Source: Paenarthrobacter nitroguajacolicus JCM 14115
GTDB taxonomy: Bacteria; Actinomycetota; Actinomycetes; Actinomycetales; Micrococcaceae
NCBI GenBank assembly: GCA_001313365.1
Contig: BBFS01000012.1
Location: forward strand, 1-64,000
DNA: 64,000 bases
Direction of reading: 5' to 3'
The translations under genes were made by a program, and so were the position numbers. The notes beneath the pieces were generated by a model that was not told the DNA's origin, made no database searches, and saw nothing but the letters and a program-made list of their open reading frames with translations. Of this stretch, positions 1 to 10,992 are shown piece after piece (positions within the stretch are counted from its first letter, which is position 1; the number at the start of each line of letters is the position of its first letter).

Positions 1-603
1 CGGGAGCGGCTGGAGCCGGTGCGGGAGCGACTACCGCGATGGGCGGTCCAGTGAGCTTCAAAACCTGTCCCGGGACAATCACCGAATAGGCGCTGAGCCC
101 GTTGGCAGCCAACATCGCAGTGACATCCACCCCGAAACGGGAGGCAATGGCACCTACTGTGTCCCCCCCGGAAGCCACCGTGTAGAGGTTGGGGTCACCA
201 GCTGGCGCAGCGGGGGCCACCTCGACAGGAGCGGGAGCTGGTGCGGCTGGCTCAGGAGCGGGAGCGGGTGCTTCGGCAGCGGGAGCTGCTGGCGCTTCGA
301 CTGCCGGAGCCGCTTGTACTTCCGGCGCTACCTCCGCTTCGGCATCCTGGACCGGCAAAGCTGCGGGTGCTTTTGCACTGTCGCCTTTTGAAAAAGGCGC
401 TTGTTCCTGTGAAACATTTTGGTCGGTGTCACCCGCCGGTTGCGTCGCCCAGTTGACGACGCCAAAAAATAATGGATCAACGCTAATATCGCGAGCACTG
501 CGCCGGCAATCAACAGTTTGGATTTACTGGAGTGCGGCCGCCGAACATCGCCATTGCTCTTGGTTGACAGGGAAGATTGAAGATCTAAGTCATTCATGTT
601 CAT
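1..603 (-). CDS. Membrane-anchored LysM-domain protein, cut by the window edge
   Basis: The protein has a short cytoplasmic N-terminus, one membrane helix (about residues 30-50, LLIAGAVLAILALIHYFLA), a long Ala/Pro/Glu-rich linker of the wall-spanning type, and a LysM domain (YTVASGGDTVGAIASRFGVD onward, ending near GQVLKL). LysM domains bind GlcNAc-containing peptidoglycan, so a wall-associated role is likely. A further Ala/Pro-rich stretch continues past the left edge, so the C-terminus is unseen. The frame changes at a run of six T (minus strand) near 462-468, where one base seems missing; the LysM also has an extra Gly at a G7 run near 157-163. Start is the first ATG; an ATG two codons later is possible. 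No catalytic domain is visible, so enzymatic activity cannot be claimed. Confidence 0.75.
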
Positions 604-1015
604 GGGAAACCCCCGGACTCCATGGCTCTGGACCGCGCAAGACAGGCCCCTGTGGACCTGGGTAGGAAAGCGCAGCTACGTATTGGGAGGGGGCACCGCC
701 CACAATTGTTGGGGGGGTGCGGTCCACCGCTGAGCCGGAGGAACGGAATTGCTATAACCCTAGGAATTTCAATGGTAGGAATAGGTCCATGCCCGCCGCA
801 CGAGTAGGAACTACTCGACTTTCCTTCTGAAGGCTTGAATGGTTACTTGGGCATTACGCAGTTTCCGGATTTGGACTACTTGCTCCCGGGCACGCCGGCC
901 GTCCAATTAACTGGCATTTGTGGCTCTCCCAGCCTGGTGGCAGCCACAAATGCGAAACAGCTGGGTTTCATCTCGCCCTCACCCTCCGTTCACGCTGGCC
1001 ACGCACTGTGGAACC
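604..1015. other. 412-bp divergent gap with two hairpins
   Basis: No coding sequence is convincing between the LysM gene (leftward) and the PhoD gene (rightward). It holds a perfect 12-bp stem (GCATTTGTGGCT at 914-925 with its complement at 942-953, 16-nt loop). Near 800-816 lies a small hairpin, CGAGTAG-gaa-CTACTCG, followed by a pyrimidine-rich stretch. Both could be processing or termination structures. The gap must carry both promoters, but no convincing -35/-10 pair was found. Confidence 0.5.
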
Positions 1016-2704
1016 ATGACTGACCTCTCGCGCCGCTCACTCGTCAAGACTTCCCTTGCCACGCTCGCCCTCGCCGGCGTTGCCACCGGCACCGCCGCAC
1101 CCGCGTCCGCTACCCCTTCCGCCATCCCCCTGGTGCGCAAGCGGCTCACGCTTCCCACGGGGGGGATTGCCACCGGCGACGTAACAACGGACTCCGCCGT
1201 CCTCTGGTCACGCGCTTCCGGCCCCGGGCGACTCTCGGCACAGCTTCAGGCGGTGGACGCGCCGGTGAGATCCTTCGCGGACGCTACGGTTTCAGCCGGA
1301 CCATCCGCGGACCTTTGGCCACGGACGCCAGCGACTTCACCGCCAAAATCCATGCCAAGGGCCTTCCCGCAGGCACACGTTTCGCGTTGGAACTGACCTT
1401 CGAGGATGAGAATGGTCCAGGCGAGGCAGTGCGTGGCACCTTCAGCACAGCGCCGGGTTCCACCAACGGAAAGCACGACGACGGCACTGAAGACGCGCGC
1501 GGAGGCGGCAGTTCGTCGTCGAACGGGCAATCCTTCGTGTGGACCGGCGACACCGCCGGTCAAGGCTGGGGCATCAACGAGGAACTCGGCGGCATGCGGG
1601 GCTACAAAGCCATGCACGCTACGAAGCCCGATTTCTTCATCCACTCGGGCGACACCATTTACGCCGACGGCCCCCCCATTGCCGCAAGCGTGACTGAGAA
1701 GGACGGGCGAGTATGGCGGAACATCGTCACCGAGGAAGTCTCCAAGGTGGCCGAAACCCTGAAGGAGTACCGGGGCCGGCACCGCTACAACTCCCTGGAC
1801 GCCAATATGCGGGCAATGTTCGCCGATGTCCCGGTGATTGCGCAGTGGGACGATCACGAAACCACCAACAACTGGTACCCCCGGCGAAATCCTGGACGAC
1901 CCCCGCTACACCGAACGGAACGTCAATGTCCTGGCAGCGCGAGGCCGGCAGGCATGGCAGGAGAACATGCCGATCGCCGATGCCGCCGCACTCTGGCGCC
2001 CCGGGACGTACGACGCCGGCCAGTACCAGCCCGCGCGCATCTACCGGAAAATCTCCCGCGGCCCGCAGTTGGACATTTTCTGCCTGGACATGAGGACCTT
2101 CAAGTCCCCCCAACACCGACGGCAAGGAACCCTACGCCACCAACATCCTGGGCCAAGAGCAGGTGGACTGGCTGATCAAGGAAGTCCGCAAATCCAAAGC
2201 GACATGGAAGGTGATCGCCGCGGACCTGCCCCCCCTGGGCATCATCGTTCCCGACGGAGCCGTGAACCAGGAGAGCCTGGCCAACCGTGACCCCCCCGGC
2301 GCTCCCCCCCTGGGACGCGAGCTGGAAATTGCCGGCGTGCTCAGCGCCTTCAAGAAGTACGGGGTCAGGAACACCGTGTGGCTGACCGCTGACGTGCACT
2401 ACTGCGCCGCCCACCACTACTCCCCCCCGAACGGCGTCGTTCACCGACTTCGACCCCCTTCTGGGAGTTCGTGGCCGGGCCCATCAACGCCGGCTCCTTC
2501 GGTCCGAGCGAGATGGACAAAACCTTCGGGCCCGAAGTCCTGTTTGCCAAGGCCGGGCGCTTCCCGGGAGAGTCACCGCGTGACGGCGAGAACCAGTACT
2601 TTGGCCACGTGGACCTCGCTGCGGACGGTGTGTTCACGGTGAGCCTGCGCAATGCTTTGGGAGCGGTGATCTACTCGAAAGCCCTCACCCCCCCGCAGCG
2701 CTAA
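1016..2704 (+). CDS. phoD: Secreted alkaline phosphatase, PhoD family
   Basis: The start (ATG, MTDLSRRSLVKTSLATLALA) opens a twin-arginine signal peptide, so folded export by Tat is expected. PhoD enzymes are Ca/Fe-dependent phosphodiesterases/monoesterases that release phosphate outside the cell. Family blocks are visible in order: the N-terminal PhoD domain (LPTGGIATGDVTTDSAVLWSR), the metal-binding blocks FVWTGDTAGQGWG and FFIHSGDTIYADG, the hallmark VIAQWDDHETTNNW, and the late VWLTADVHYCAAHH. Length, about 560 residues, fits the family. The reading frame is broken near 1295-1310, at a C5 run near 1877 (TAC-CCC-GGC expected), at a C6 run near 2107 and around 2420-2465; all flanks rejoin into one PhoD protein, so error is likelier than decay. 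It stands alone and a PHO box was not convincingly found. Confidence 0.85.
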
Positions 2705-2724
2705 CCCACGCAGCCTCACCCAAC

Positions 2725-2787
2725 TGAGTCGCAGTTAATGCCGTTTTGAGCCCTCAAAACGGCATCTACTGCTACTTACTTGGGTTT
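2725..2787. repeat. REP-like palindromic element, copy 1
   Basis: A perfect 13-bp inverted repeat (ATGCCGTTTTGAG, 2738-2750; complement 2753-2765) with a two-base loop follows phoD. It shares the core CGTTTTGAG, the upstream GTCGCA and the downstream CTTGGG flank with the longer palindrome at 61222-61275. It may double as the phoD terminator, but the lack of a T-run argues for a dispersed intergenic repeat. Confidence 0.6.
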
Positions 2788-2874
2788 GGGCGTATGCTCT
2801 CCTCAGCGCAGGCAAGACGCGTTGTTCGCTTTTGGGTGGGGGCCACGTTCGAAGGCAGGGGTTCAGTGGCAGGA

Positions 2875-5800
2875 GTGAAGCACGGGGGGGTTCTTCCAGT
2901 GCGCTCGTCGTTGCAGCAGGTTTGGCCACTCTTTCTGGTGCCCGCTGCCGTTTGTTTGGTGCTGCTGGCTTTCGGCTGGCAAGCGGAGTAGGAACGACGA
3001 CGGCGCAACTCGCCGGTGACTTAGCCATCCTTCTCGCCGCACTCACCGCGCTGACACCCACACCCTCGCTGCCCGGAGGCGCCGGGACCACAAGGCAGCA
3101 CGTTGGTTCGTAGTGGCGGGCTTGGCGCTCTGGTCCTGCGCCCAAGCATTCTGGGCGTTCAACGGAGTGGCACTGGACCACGCCTATCCCTTCCCCCTCC
3201 GCCTCGGATATCGGGTTCGTTGGCTATGCGTTGCCCGTCGCCGTCGGGCTTGTCCTGCTCCCCCAAGGGTGACGGGCCCCCCCGGATGTCGCTGTGGCGG
3301 GCGGTGCTGGATGTCGGGACGGTGGCGAGCGCCGTTTTGTTCATCGCCTGGGGGCACCGTTCTTGGACCACTGATCACAGCCGGCAACACTGACACTCTG
3401 GCTTTCCTGACCACACTGGCCTACCCGTTTGTGGACGTAGTAATGGTCTCGCTGGTGATCGTCTTGACCATGAGGGCCGCCCGTGGCCGAAGGCTTCCAT
3501 GGCTGTGCCTGGGACTCGGCTTCCTGGTTCTGGCGCTGACCGACCTCACGTATGTGAGGCTGACCAGCGAGGGTGTCACCGGCATCACCGGATCTCCCTT
3601 GGCGCTGGGCTGGGTTCTTGCCTTCCTCTTGGTTGCACTCAGTCCTTTGGCGCCGGAGACAAGCAGCACCCGGAAGGACGGCCGCAGCTACGCGGCCATC
3701 CTGGAACTTTTGCCGTACGTCCCGGTGTTCATGGCTGTCTTCTTCAACCGAAGCCGCGCCATCAACGTCAATGACCCCCATCCTGCTGGTCACCGGATTG
3801 GTGGTTTTGGGTTTCGTCATCGTGCGGCAGGTGCTGATCGTCGTCGAGAATGTGAGCCTGACCCGCGATCTCGAGTCAAAGGTGGCCGCACGGACGGCCG
3901 AACTTGAGGGTCTCGGAGCAATCGTGAACTCCTCCGGCGACGCATCATCGGCGAAACCCCCCCGGATGGCGTCATCACCAGCTGGAACCCGGGCGCCGAG
4001 CGTATTTTCGGCTACCCGGCGTCGGAAGCCGTTGGCCGGAAAGGCGACTTCTTTGTTCCACAGGACTTGGTGGAGAACGAACGCCAGGCGTTGGAAGTTA
4101 CTGCCCAAAGCGGCGGCGTGCAGAACTACGAAAGCCAGCGCCTACGCGGTGACGGAGAGGTTATCCCGGTGTCCGTGACACTCTCGCCGGTTCGGGGGTG
4201 ACTCCGGCATTCGTGGCGTCGCCACCATCTCCCGCGACATCACCGAACGCAAAGCCGCCGAGAAGGAACTCCTCGCCGCCCGCGAAGCAGCATTAGAGGC
4301 CAGCCGTCTCAAATCCGAGTTCCTGGCCACCATGAGCCACGAGATCCGGACTCCCCCCCTCAACGCGGTGATCGGCCTGACCTCGCTCATGATGGACACG
4401 CCCCCCCTGAGCGAGGGCCAGCGGCAGTATGCCCAGGGAGTGAAGGCGCCGGCGAGGTCCTGCTGACCCTCATCAACGACATCCTCGACTTCTCTAAACT
4501 CGAAGCCGGGAAAGTGGACCTGGATATCAACGTCTTCGACCCCCCGGGCGCTGGTGGAAGAAGTAGCGGGACTCGTTGTGGAAGCCGCGCAGGGGAAGAA
4601 CCTGGAGCTCATCTCCTACTGCCACCCGGACGTTCCCGCTCGCCTGATGGGCGACGCCGGCCGCATCCGCCAAATCCTCCTGAACCTCTCTTCCAACGCA
4701 GTCAAGTTCACTCCCTCGGGTGAAGTGGAAGTCCAGGTCTCCGTTCTTGCCCAGGACCCCCGCCAAGCGTCGTTGCGCTTCGAGGTCAGGGACACCGGCA
4801 TTGGCATCACCGCCGAAAACCACCAGCGGCTCTTCGAATCCTTCGCCCAGGCAGACGCCTCCACCACACGCCGCTACGGAGGAACGGGACTGGGCTTGGC
4901 CATCTCCCGGCGCCTCACGGAAGTCATGGGTGGCAGGATCGGCCTGGACAGCGAGGTTGGGGGGGTCGGCAGCAGGTTCTGGTTTGACCTTGATCTCCCC
5001 GTTGGCCCGGCAGCCTCGGACACGGAATCTTTGCCAGCCAGCCTGTCCGGACGCCGGGTATTGGTGGTGGACGACAACGCAACCAACCGCCTGGTGCTCG
5101 AAACACAACTGGCCAGCTGGGGAATGTTTCCCCCCCTTTCGGTTGCCGACGCCGCGTCCGCACTGGACGAGTACCGGTCCGCGGCCCTGTCCAGCCACCC
5201 CTACGACATCGCGGTGGTGGACATGTGCATGCCCGATATCGACGGCCTCCAGCTTGCCCGCAACATCAGGGACGAGAGCAACGGCTCCGGCAGCCCGGGG
5301 GGGATCATCCTGCTGACCTCCACCATGCAGGTGGAAAGGAGCGACCTCACCTCGGCGGGAATTCGCGAATACCTCACCAAACCCGTCCGCAGCTCCGAAC
5401 TCTACAACCGTCTATTGCGTGTGCTGGCCACAAAGACAGCTGGCATGCCTACCCCGCCGCCAATGGCCCACCCGGTTGAATCGGCGGATCCTGTGCCGCG
5501 GCTCGGCAAGCTCCTTGTGGCCGAGGACAACGAAGTCAACCAGTTGGTGGCACGCGGCATGGCAAACCGCCTCGGCTATGAAGTGCACATAGTGGACGAC
5601 GGCGAACAGGCCGTTTCCGCCGCGCTGACCGGCACATACGCAGCAGTGCTCATGGACTGCCACATGCCCGTCATGGACGCTTCGATGCAACCCGGGCCAT
5701 CCGAGCCCGCAACGGCCACTCCGCCCGGATTCCCATCATCGCCATGACGGCCGGTGCGTTGGATGAGGACCGCGAGCGCTGCTTCGCTGCGGGCATGGAC

Positions 5801-6331
5801 GACTACATCAGCAAGCCCGTGGATCTGGCCACACTCGCTGAAGTCCTCTCGCGCTGGGTACCGCAAACGTCGACGGCGGACGTCGGGGGGGTGGATGCCG
5901 CGGCTGCGGCGGACGTCCCGCAACAGCAGGCGGCAGCACCGGCGTCGAACTCCGTTGTTCTTGAACTCGAGCGGCTGCAGATCCTGCGCGAACTTGGACC
6001 CGCCGACGGTTTGGGCCTGTTGCCCGAAGCCGTCAGGGCTTTTCGGCAGGACTCCCAGGGAGCCTTGGATACATTGCGTGCTGCACTGGAAAACGGACAA
6101 GCCGCGGAATTGGAAGCGGCAGCGCACAAACTCGCGGGCGCGGCCGCCAATATTGGAGCGGTCGGCGCTGCCGGCCTTTGCAAGGAACTGGAACGGCTCG
6201 GACGCGATGCTGGACCGGAACTGGGATCCACCGGAGCGCTGCTGCTGGACCAATTGAACACTGAACTTGCCCACGTGGACGAGGCACTCGAGCGCACACT
6301 TACTGAAGCACACTCACCTGGAGCACCGTGA
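2875..6331 (+). CDS. Hybrid sensor histidine kinase (7TM sensor, PAS, HisKA, HATPase, two REC, HPt)
   Basis: Six or seven hydrophobic segments lead the protein (for example [38 protein letters not shown]). They are followed by a coiled-coil linker and a PAS domain ending [12 protein letters not shown]. The HisKA H-box is [13 protein letters not shown], where the extra P comes from a C7 run at 4353-4359. The HATPase shows N-box [19 protein letters not shown] and [10 protein letters not shown]. Receiver 1 has [16 protein letters not shown] and YLTKP; receiver 2 has AEDNEVN, LMDCHMP and YISKP. The end carries an HPt domain ([14 protein letters not shown]). This is a complete BarA/ArcB-like phosphorelay. 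The first third is shifted repeatedly (about 2985, 3085, 3200-3290, 3760, 3940, 4190, 4445, 4545) and one G is missing near 5683. The GTG start at 2875 is uncertain; GTG 2899 is an alternative. It overlaps the diguanylate cyclase gene by 4 nt. Confidence 0.85.
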
Positions 6332-7248
6332 AAATCCTCATCGCTGACGACGACCAGATCTCCCGGATGATCACCAAGGCCGCCGTCGAGCAGTCCGGCC
6401 ACGAGTGCATCGTGGCGTCGACGGCGACTCGGCGTGGCAACTCTATAAGGAGCACAGCCCGGAGGCTGTTGTGACCGACCTGATGATGCCCGGCCTCAAC
6501 GGGCTGGATCTTTGCCGCGCCATCCGGGCGGCTGAAGAGGACCGGTATACCTACGTGATCCTGGTGACCTCGCACGGTTCCCGGAAAGACGTACTGGCCG
6601 GAATGGAAGCCGGAGCAGACGACTATGTCACCAAGCCCCTGGATCCGTTCAGCCTGCACATCAGGCTCCTGGCTGCCCAACGCATTACCTCTTTGCATGC
6701 AGACCTGGCCCGGTACCGTTCCGCGTTGAGTGAGCAGGCTCGTACCGACCCCCTTACAAAACTCCACAACCGCCTGAAACTGGCCGAAGACCTGGGTGCC
6801 CTGCATAGCGGGGGGGCGTGACCGGGCACAACTACTGCCTGGCCATGGTGGACGTGGACAACTTCAAAAGCTACAACGACATCTATGGCCATCAGGCGGG
6901 CGACGCCGCATTGGTTGCCATCGCCTCGACGCTGGCTAGCGAGGTCAGGAAATCCGACGCGTCTACAGGTTCGGCGGTGAGGAATTCCTGCTGGTCCTGC
7001 GGGATCAGGAGGCTCCCGGCGCTCGAATGGTCATGGAGCGTGTTCGGTCTGCAGTGCAGTCCCTGCGGATCGAGCACTCCGGCGATCCCGACGGCGTCCT
7101 GACCATCAGCGCGGGTATCTCGGCCTTCACCGATGGTCACCGTGCGGGAACCGAGCAGCTTTTGCGTGAAGCCGACCTTGCCCTGTACGCCTCTAAGGCC
7201 TCCGGCCGGAACCGGGTGTCCCTGGCCGATGCCCTCCGCTCAGAGTGA
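6328..7248 (+). CDS. Response regulator with GGDEF diguanylate cyclase output (WspR/PleD-like)
   Basis: The GTG start lies inside the kinase stop (GTGA), so the two are translationally coupled and the cyclase is the likely phosphorelay output. The receiver has the acidic pair (LIADDDQ), phosphoacceptor Asp in VVTDLMMPG and Lys in YVTKPLD. The GGDEF domain starts at TDPLTKLHNR, with substrate-binding DVDNFKSYNDIYGHQAGD, and reads RFGGEEF at the active site; GGEEF is an active variant. RKSD sits exactly five residues before GGEEF, so the inhibitory I-site that senses product c-di-GMP is present. Frameshifts near 6415, at the G run near 6812 and near 6960 break an otherwise standard protein of about 305 residues. 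The gene ends tail-to-tail, overlapping the neighbouring minus-strand gene by 9 nt. Confidence 0.87.
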
Positions 7249-8570
7249 GCTTGCCGCAGACTTCAGCTGCTGGATGACTTCTTTGTAGTCCTCCGTGCTG
7301 ACACCACTGGCTTCCTCCTCAAAAAGGTCCTCTTCGAAGCCAAACAGGAACATTGTCATCCCACATTCCAAGGCGTACCCCGGAGCCGTACGCAGTTGTT
7401 CGGCGAGGCTGTGTGACTGCGGTGAGCCGCCGGTGAAAGGTGCATCGGGAGGACCGGGGGGGTTTTCACCGACCAGTCCCAGCCCGGCTCGCCGAGCCAA
7501 GCGCTCGTGTACCTGTGGGAGGACCACTGTGATACGTCGTCCGTCAGCACGTTCTCGGTGTCAGTGGGAAGGCAGTGGTCCTGGCGCGGCACGGCAGCGG
7601 CCGCTCTCACGGCCGATACGTCATCCAAGCCGGTGAAGTCCACGTCTACGCCCGGCAACGTTGCGAGCACAGCGAACTGAGCAGAATAGTCCAAGCCGCG
7701 TTCCTGGGCGCCGTCCGGATTGGCCCGGCCGTCCAAGCCTCCTTCTATGGCTTTTGCTTTGTCATTCGGCAAGACTCCGCGGCCCGCTACCGGAACATGC
7801 ACTCGCCCTTGATACCCAAGTTTCCGTAGCTCGCTTATCTGCCATACGGCTGCGTCCACCGTAGATCTGGAATACCAGTCCCACCACCGTTGGACCTGCT
7901 CGTCAGTTACGGACCGCCCATGCCATGAACTGGAGCCCGGAATCCACCCCGGCATGGGGGGGGAAGGCGCAACGCCCTCAGCCAAGCCGATGCCGTACTG
8001 GGGGGGGCGTCACCAAATGCCCAGTACCCGCGTTCGTTTCCGCCGTCACTGGGCCCTGGGTACCCCAACTCCCCGCTGGCATTCGTCCCGACCCGTATTG
8101 CTGCTATGCCCTCAAACCCTAGGTCCGACGCAACAATGGCCAAGTACTTTTGCGCCGCATCCCTCGCCGCGGCACTGAATACTAGCTCGGCCCCCCTCGT
8201 CCTCCGGGACGCCCCCACCGCTTCCCCTCAGCACACCTCCGGGCAGACCTCTTACCCAATCCGGTGGGTAATGCAGGCCAGGGGACAGAACCACAGCCAT
8301 ACCGGCCTCACGGCAACTGTTCAGGCGTTCACGAACCTCTGCAACGTAGTGATGGTCCACTCGTCCGGCTCCCGGCTGGTACCGATCCCAGGCCAAGGGT
8401 AGTTCCACTACGGAAACTCCGGCATCGTGAAGTGCAGCCAGGCGTGCAGAGGCGCATGTGGCGCCTAGGACACCGAAAGACATGTGCTCCGGCGATGGCT
8501 GGGTCTCCGCACTGCAACCGACGATCACAGTTGCCATGAACAGCAAGGCAACACGAAGCAGGCCTCTCAC
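7240..8570 (-). CDS. Glycosidase-like (TIM-barrel, GH42/GH-A-like) lipoprotein
   Basis: The GTG start overlaps the stop of the upstream glycosyltransferase (GTGA). A signal peptide (LLRVALLFMATVIVGC) ends in a lipobox, so the protein is expected to be lipidated and surface-held. The following sequence (LHDAGVSVVELPLAWDRYQP, then REAGMAVVLSPGLHYPPDW) resembles the first strands of clan-A glycoside hydrolases such as GH42, which act on galactosides. No catalytic Glu pair could be assigned with certainty. Length is about 440 residues. Frameshifts occur near 7455, 7965-8010 and 8190. It is the last gene of the glycan operon, which suggests trimming, release or remodelling of the exported glycan; this role is inference. 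Confidence 0.55.
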
Positions 8571-10195
8571 GGGTATCCGCCGCTCACGGGAGGGAAATTC
8601 AGCCCTCCTGCGACTGCAGCGTCCAGCTTGATGCGGTCCAATTGCCACACAACGGTGTCGCCTGATGTCGGTCCCCTAAAGGTGAAAACCGGTTGGGCGT
8701 TGTCCTCCAGCCAGTCCAGGAACTCAGGTGCAGCGAAGCCGTATCCCTCGCTCAATTGCCTCCCCTGTGTCAGGACGTACTGGGCATCGCGGTCATGCAG
8801 GGACTGCAAGGATGGCAGGACCTCCCACCCCTCATGAGGCATGAGGCGAACTCACCGGTTACTGACGTCAAACCCACTTTGGAGGACGGTGGCAACTCGG
8901 CGTTCATCCAGTCCCGGGCACGGACAAGTCCGTCATCGACTACTGATCTTGCCTGAACACCCAGAAAAAGACTGAGCATGGTCATGATTACTGCGGCAGC
9001 CATGACGACCCCCCCGGAGGCGGGGGGGCCGCCATTTCACCACCATCACAGCGGCTACAGGCACCGAGACCAGGGCAGCCAGCACCACGCAGTAGCCAAA
9101 CTGCTCCTCTGCCGCCCCCCGAAGAAGACGGAGTAGATACCCACTAAGCCGGTAAAAAGCGAGAACAAACCAATAGCCCGCCGTTCCACCAGCGGAGACA
9201 TAGCAGTCAGTGCCCCCCCCGCAACGATGGAAAGGCCCAGAAGCAGATAGCTGGTGCCGAAGCGTCCGGCCAAGTCAATGAGGCGGTCTGTAAGGCTAAC
9301 GCTGTGGACTGAATTGAAGCCTGTCATCTGAACGACGCCCATCATCCGTAGGACACCCACAGACTTTTGTTCAATGAACTGCGGAAACAGCCCGCTGGCA
9401 GCGATCAAGCCCAGATAAAGCAGGTAGGGAACTGTGGAGCAGGCGAGGATCCGCAAGGCTGTTTGCGGGGGCACTGTCCTGCGCCAGACCACCGCGGCAA
9501 GCAACGGAACCACGGTGAACACGGCCGTCATGTCTTTCATGGCAATGGCCAGTCCGAAAACCAGCCCGGCGCTGATTTCAAGCCACAGACGGGCTCGCCC
9601 CCCCGACTTACGGTCGAGCAGCAACAGGACCAATAACCATCCCGATAGGACCGCCAGGCCAGCTGGAGTCTCCATCATCAACCGCCCATCCATGCGAAGG
9701 ACAAACGGGTCGCTGGCCAGGATGACGCCAGCCACAACAGCAGGTGCAACACCCACCAGACGGCGAACCATCAGGAAACAGACAACCACCGCAACTGCTC
9801 CGAGGACACTATTGACCCAGCGCAATTGCAACACCAAATCCGTGGAGTGGCCTTCCAATCCCAACACGCGGATCACCACAGCATTAAGGGCGTATGAGCT
9901 GGGGGGGGTGCAGGAAAAACGGGGGGGTGCCAAAGATTGATGGCATGTGCCCGTCCGCTATTTGCCTTGCAATGTCGGCGTAGGTTACTTCGTCAATGAA
10001 GACGTCATTGGCCCGTTGAACACCGAACACCCGGAAGACCGTGGCCAGCAAACCTACAAGGACTGCAACCACAAGTGTCCCCCCCGCAACGCCCTCTGCG
10101 AGGCACGGGCAGACCTCCGCGCTCGATTCCTCGGCCGAGATACCTTGAGTGCACCAGAAGTCATCAGGCACTGCCGTTAGTAAGTCCGGGTACAA
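8567..10195 (-). CDS. GT39/ArnT-like polytopic glycosyltransferase
   Basis: This is a membrane protein with many helices (for example VAVLVGLLATVFRVFG, AVAVVVCFLMV, WLLVLLLLDRK, GLAIAMKDMTAVFTVVPLLA) and a C-terminal soluble part of about 130 residues. The first extracytoplasmic loop has the family signature with acidic residues (VFIDEVTYADIARQIADGH). Enzymes of this fold (GT39, GT83 and relatives) take sugars from polyprenyl phosphate on the outer face and attach them to proteins or glycans. Frameshifts lie near 9905, 9110 and 8850-8900. The start is weak: TTG at 10195 gives the full frame, GTG at 10177 is an alternative, and neither has a strong ribosome-binding site. It follows the PIG-L gene after about 25 nt and overlaps the lipoprotein gene by 4 nt. 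Confidence 0.7.
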
Positions 10196-10219
10196 AGTAC
10201 GTTTCCGGTTTCCGTGGGA

Positions 10220-10982
10220 TTACTCCGCTGGGGGGGAATAGGGCATCTGCTGGGTGGAATACTGCCTGATTCGCCCGGGTTTTGCGTCGAGTCCGGTATC
10301 CCAGGTCCATGGCACAAAGCCCAACTTGGACATATGCGTTTCGTCCGGGCCGGCTGCCAGATCATAGGGGGGGAAGTCTGAGTACATCACCACGTTCTCC
10401 GGGTGTCCTTTCCCTACCTCACGGGTAATGAGGTGGTCCACGTGCTTCCCCACCCCTGCCGGGCAAAACAGCAGTTCGGCCTTGGTTTGTGCCATGAGTC
10501 CGGCAACGTCTCCCCCGAAGTTGGCGGATGAGTTGTTGGTCGCCCTTGGCGATCCTGCCCAAGGCGATGTCGAACCGGTAGGTGGGGGGGTATCGGTGGG
10601 TCAGCTCCGGGAGCAGCCTTTCCCATGCGCTGCTTCCCAGAATCGGCGGCTTGCGCCGGCGTCGAAACAGCGCGTCCACTTCACCAAGATGGATCGATTG
10701 AACTCCCATGTCCTGCAGCACGGCCCGGTCCTCCGCCTGCCTGGCCTGGAACAATTCCCCTGCATCGAGCACGGTGCATTGGCGCATGAAGGAGCCTGCT
10801 GCCCGTGTATGCGGCGGCGGTGTGGACTCAGTGAAGAGAGTGGCCACGATGATCTGCCGCCCTTGGGCTTGGGCTTCAATAAGCGCGCCGCATGACAGGA
10901 CTGCATCATCAAGATGTGGTGACAGGAACAGCCAGGGGGCGTCACCCGCCATGGAAATTTCGACTCGTGATGGGAGCGGCAT
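10220..10982 (-). CDS. PIG-L family N-acetyl sugar deacetylase
   Basis: The N-terminal zinc motif reads SPHLDDAVLSCGALI, the family's (A)HPDDE block with Leu in place of Pro, and the second metal block is GKHVDHLITREV (HxDH). PIG-L/LmbE enzymes are zinc amidases that deacetylate N-acetylglucosamine-type groups on lipids, mycothiol precursors or glycans. Among glycosyltransferases and a flippase, the likely substrate is an amino sugar in the cell-surface glycan; this is inference. One frameshift lies near 10510-10530. The C-terminus is uncertain because a C7 run at the end allows either a stop at 10220 or a readthrough of about 15 residues. The start is 10 nt after the upstream glycosyltransferase stop. 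Confidence 0.78.
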
Positions 10983-10992
10983 TCAAGCCCTT

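Noticed and set aside
189..665. 158-residue Ala/Gly-rich plus-strand ORF
   Set aside because: It is the antisense of the LysM protein's Ala/Pro-rich linker; composition explains the open frame.
985..1010. PHO box before phoD
   Set aside because: Only one GTTCAC-like unit is seen; the usual direct repeat with 11-bp spacing is missing.
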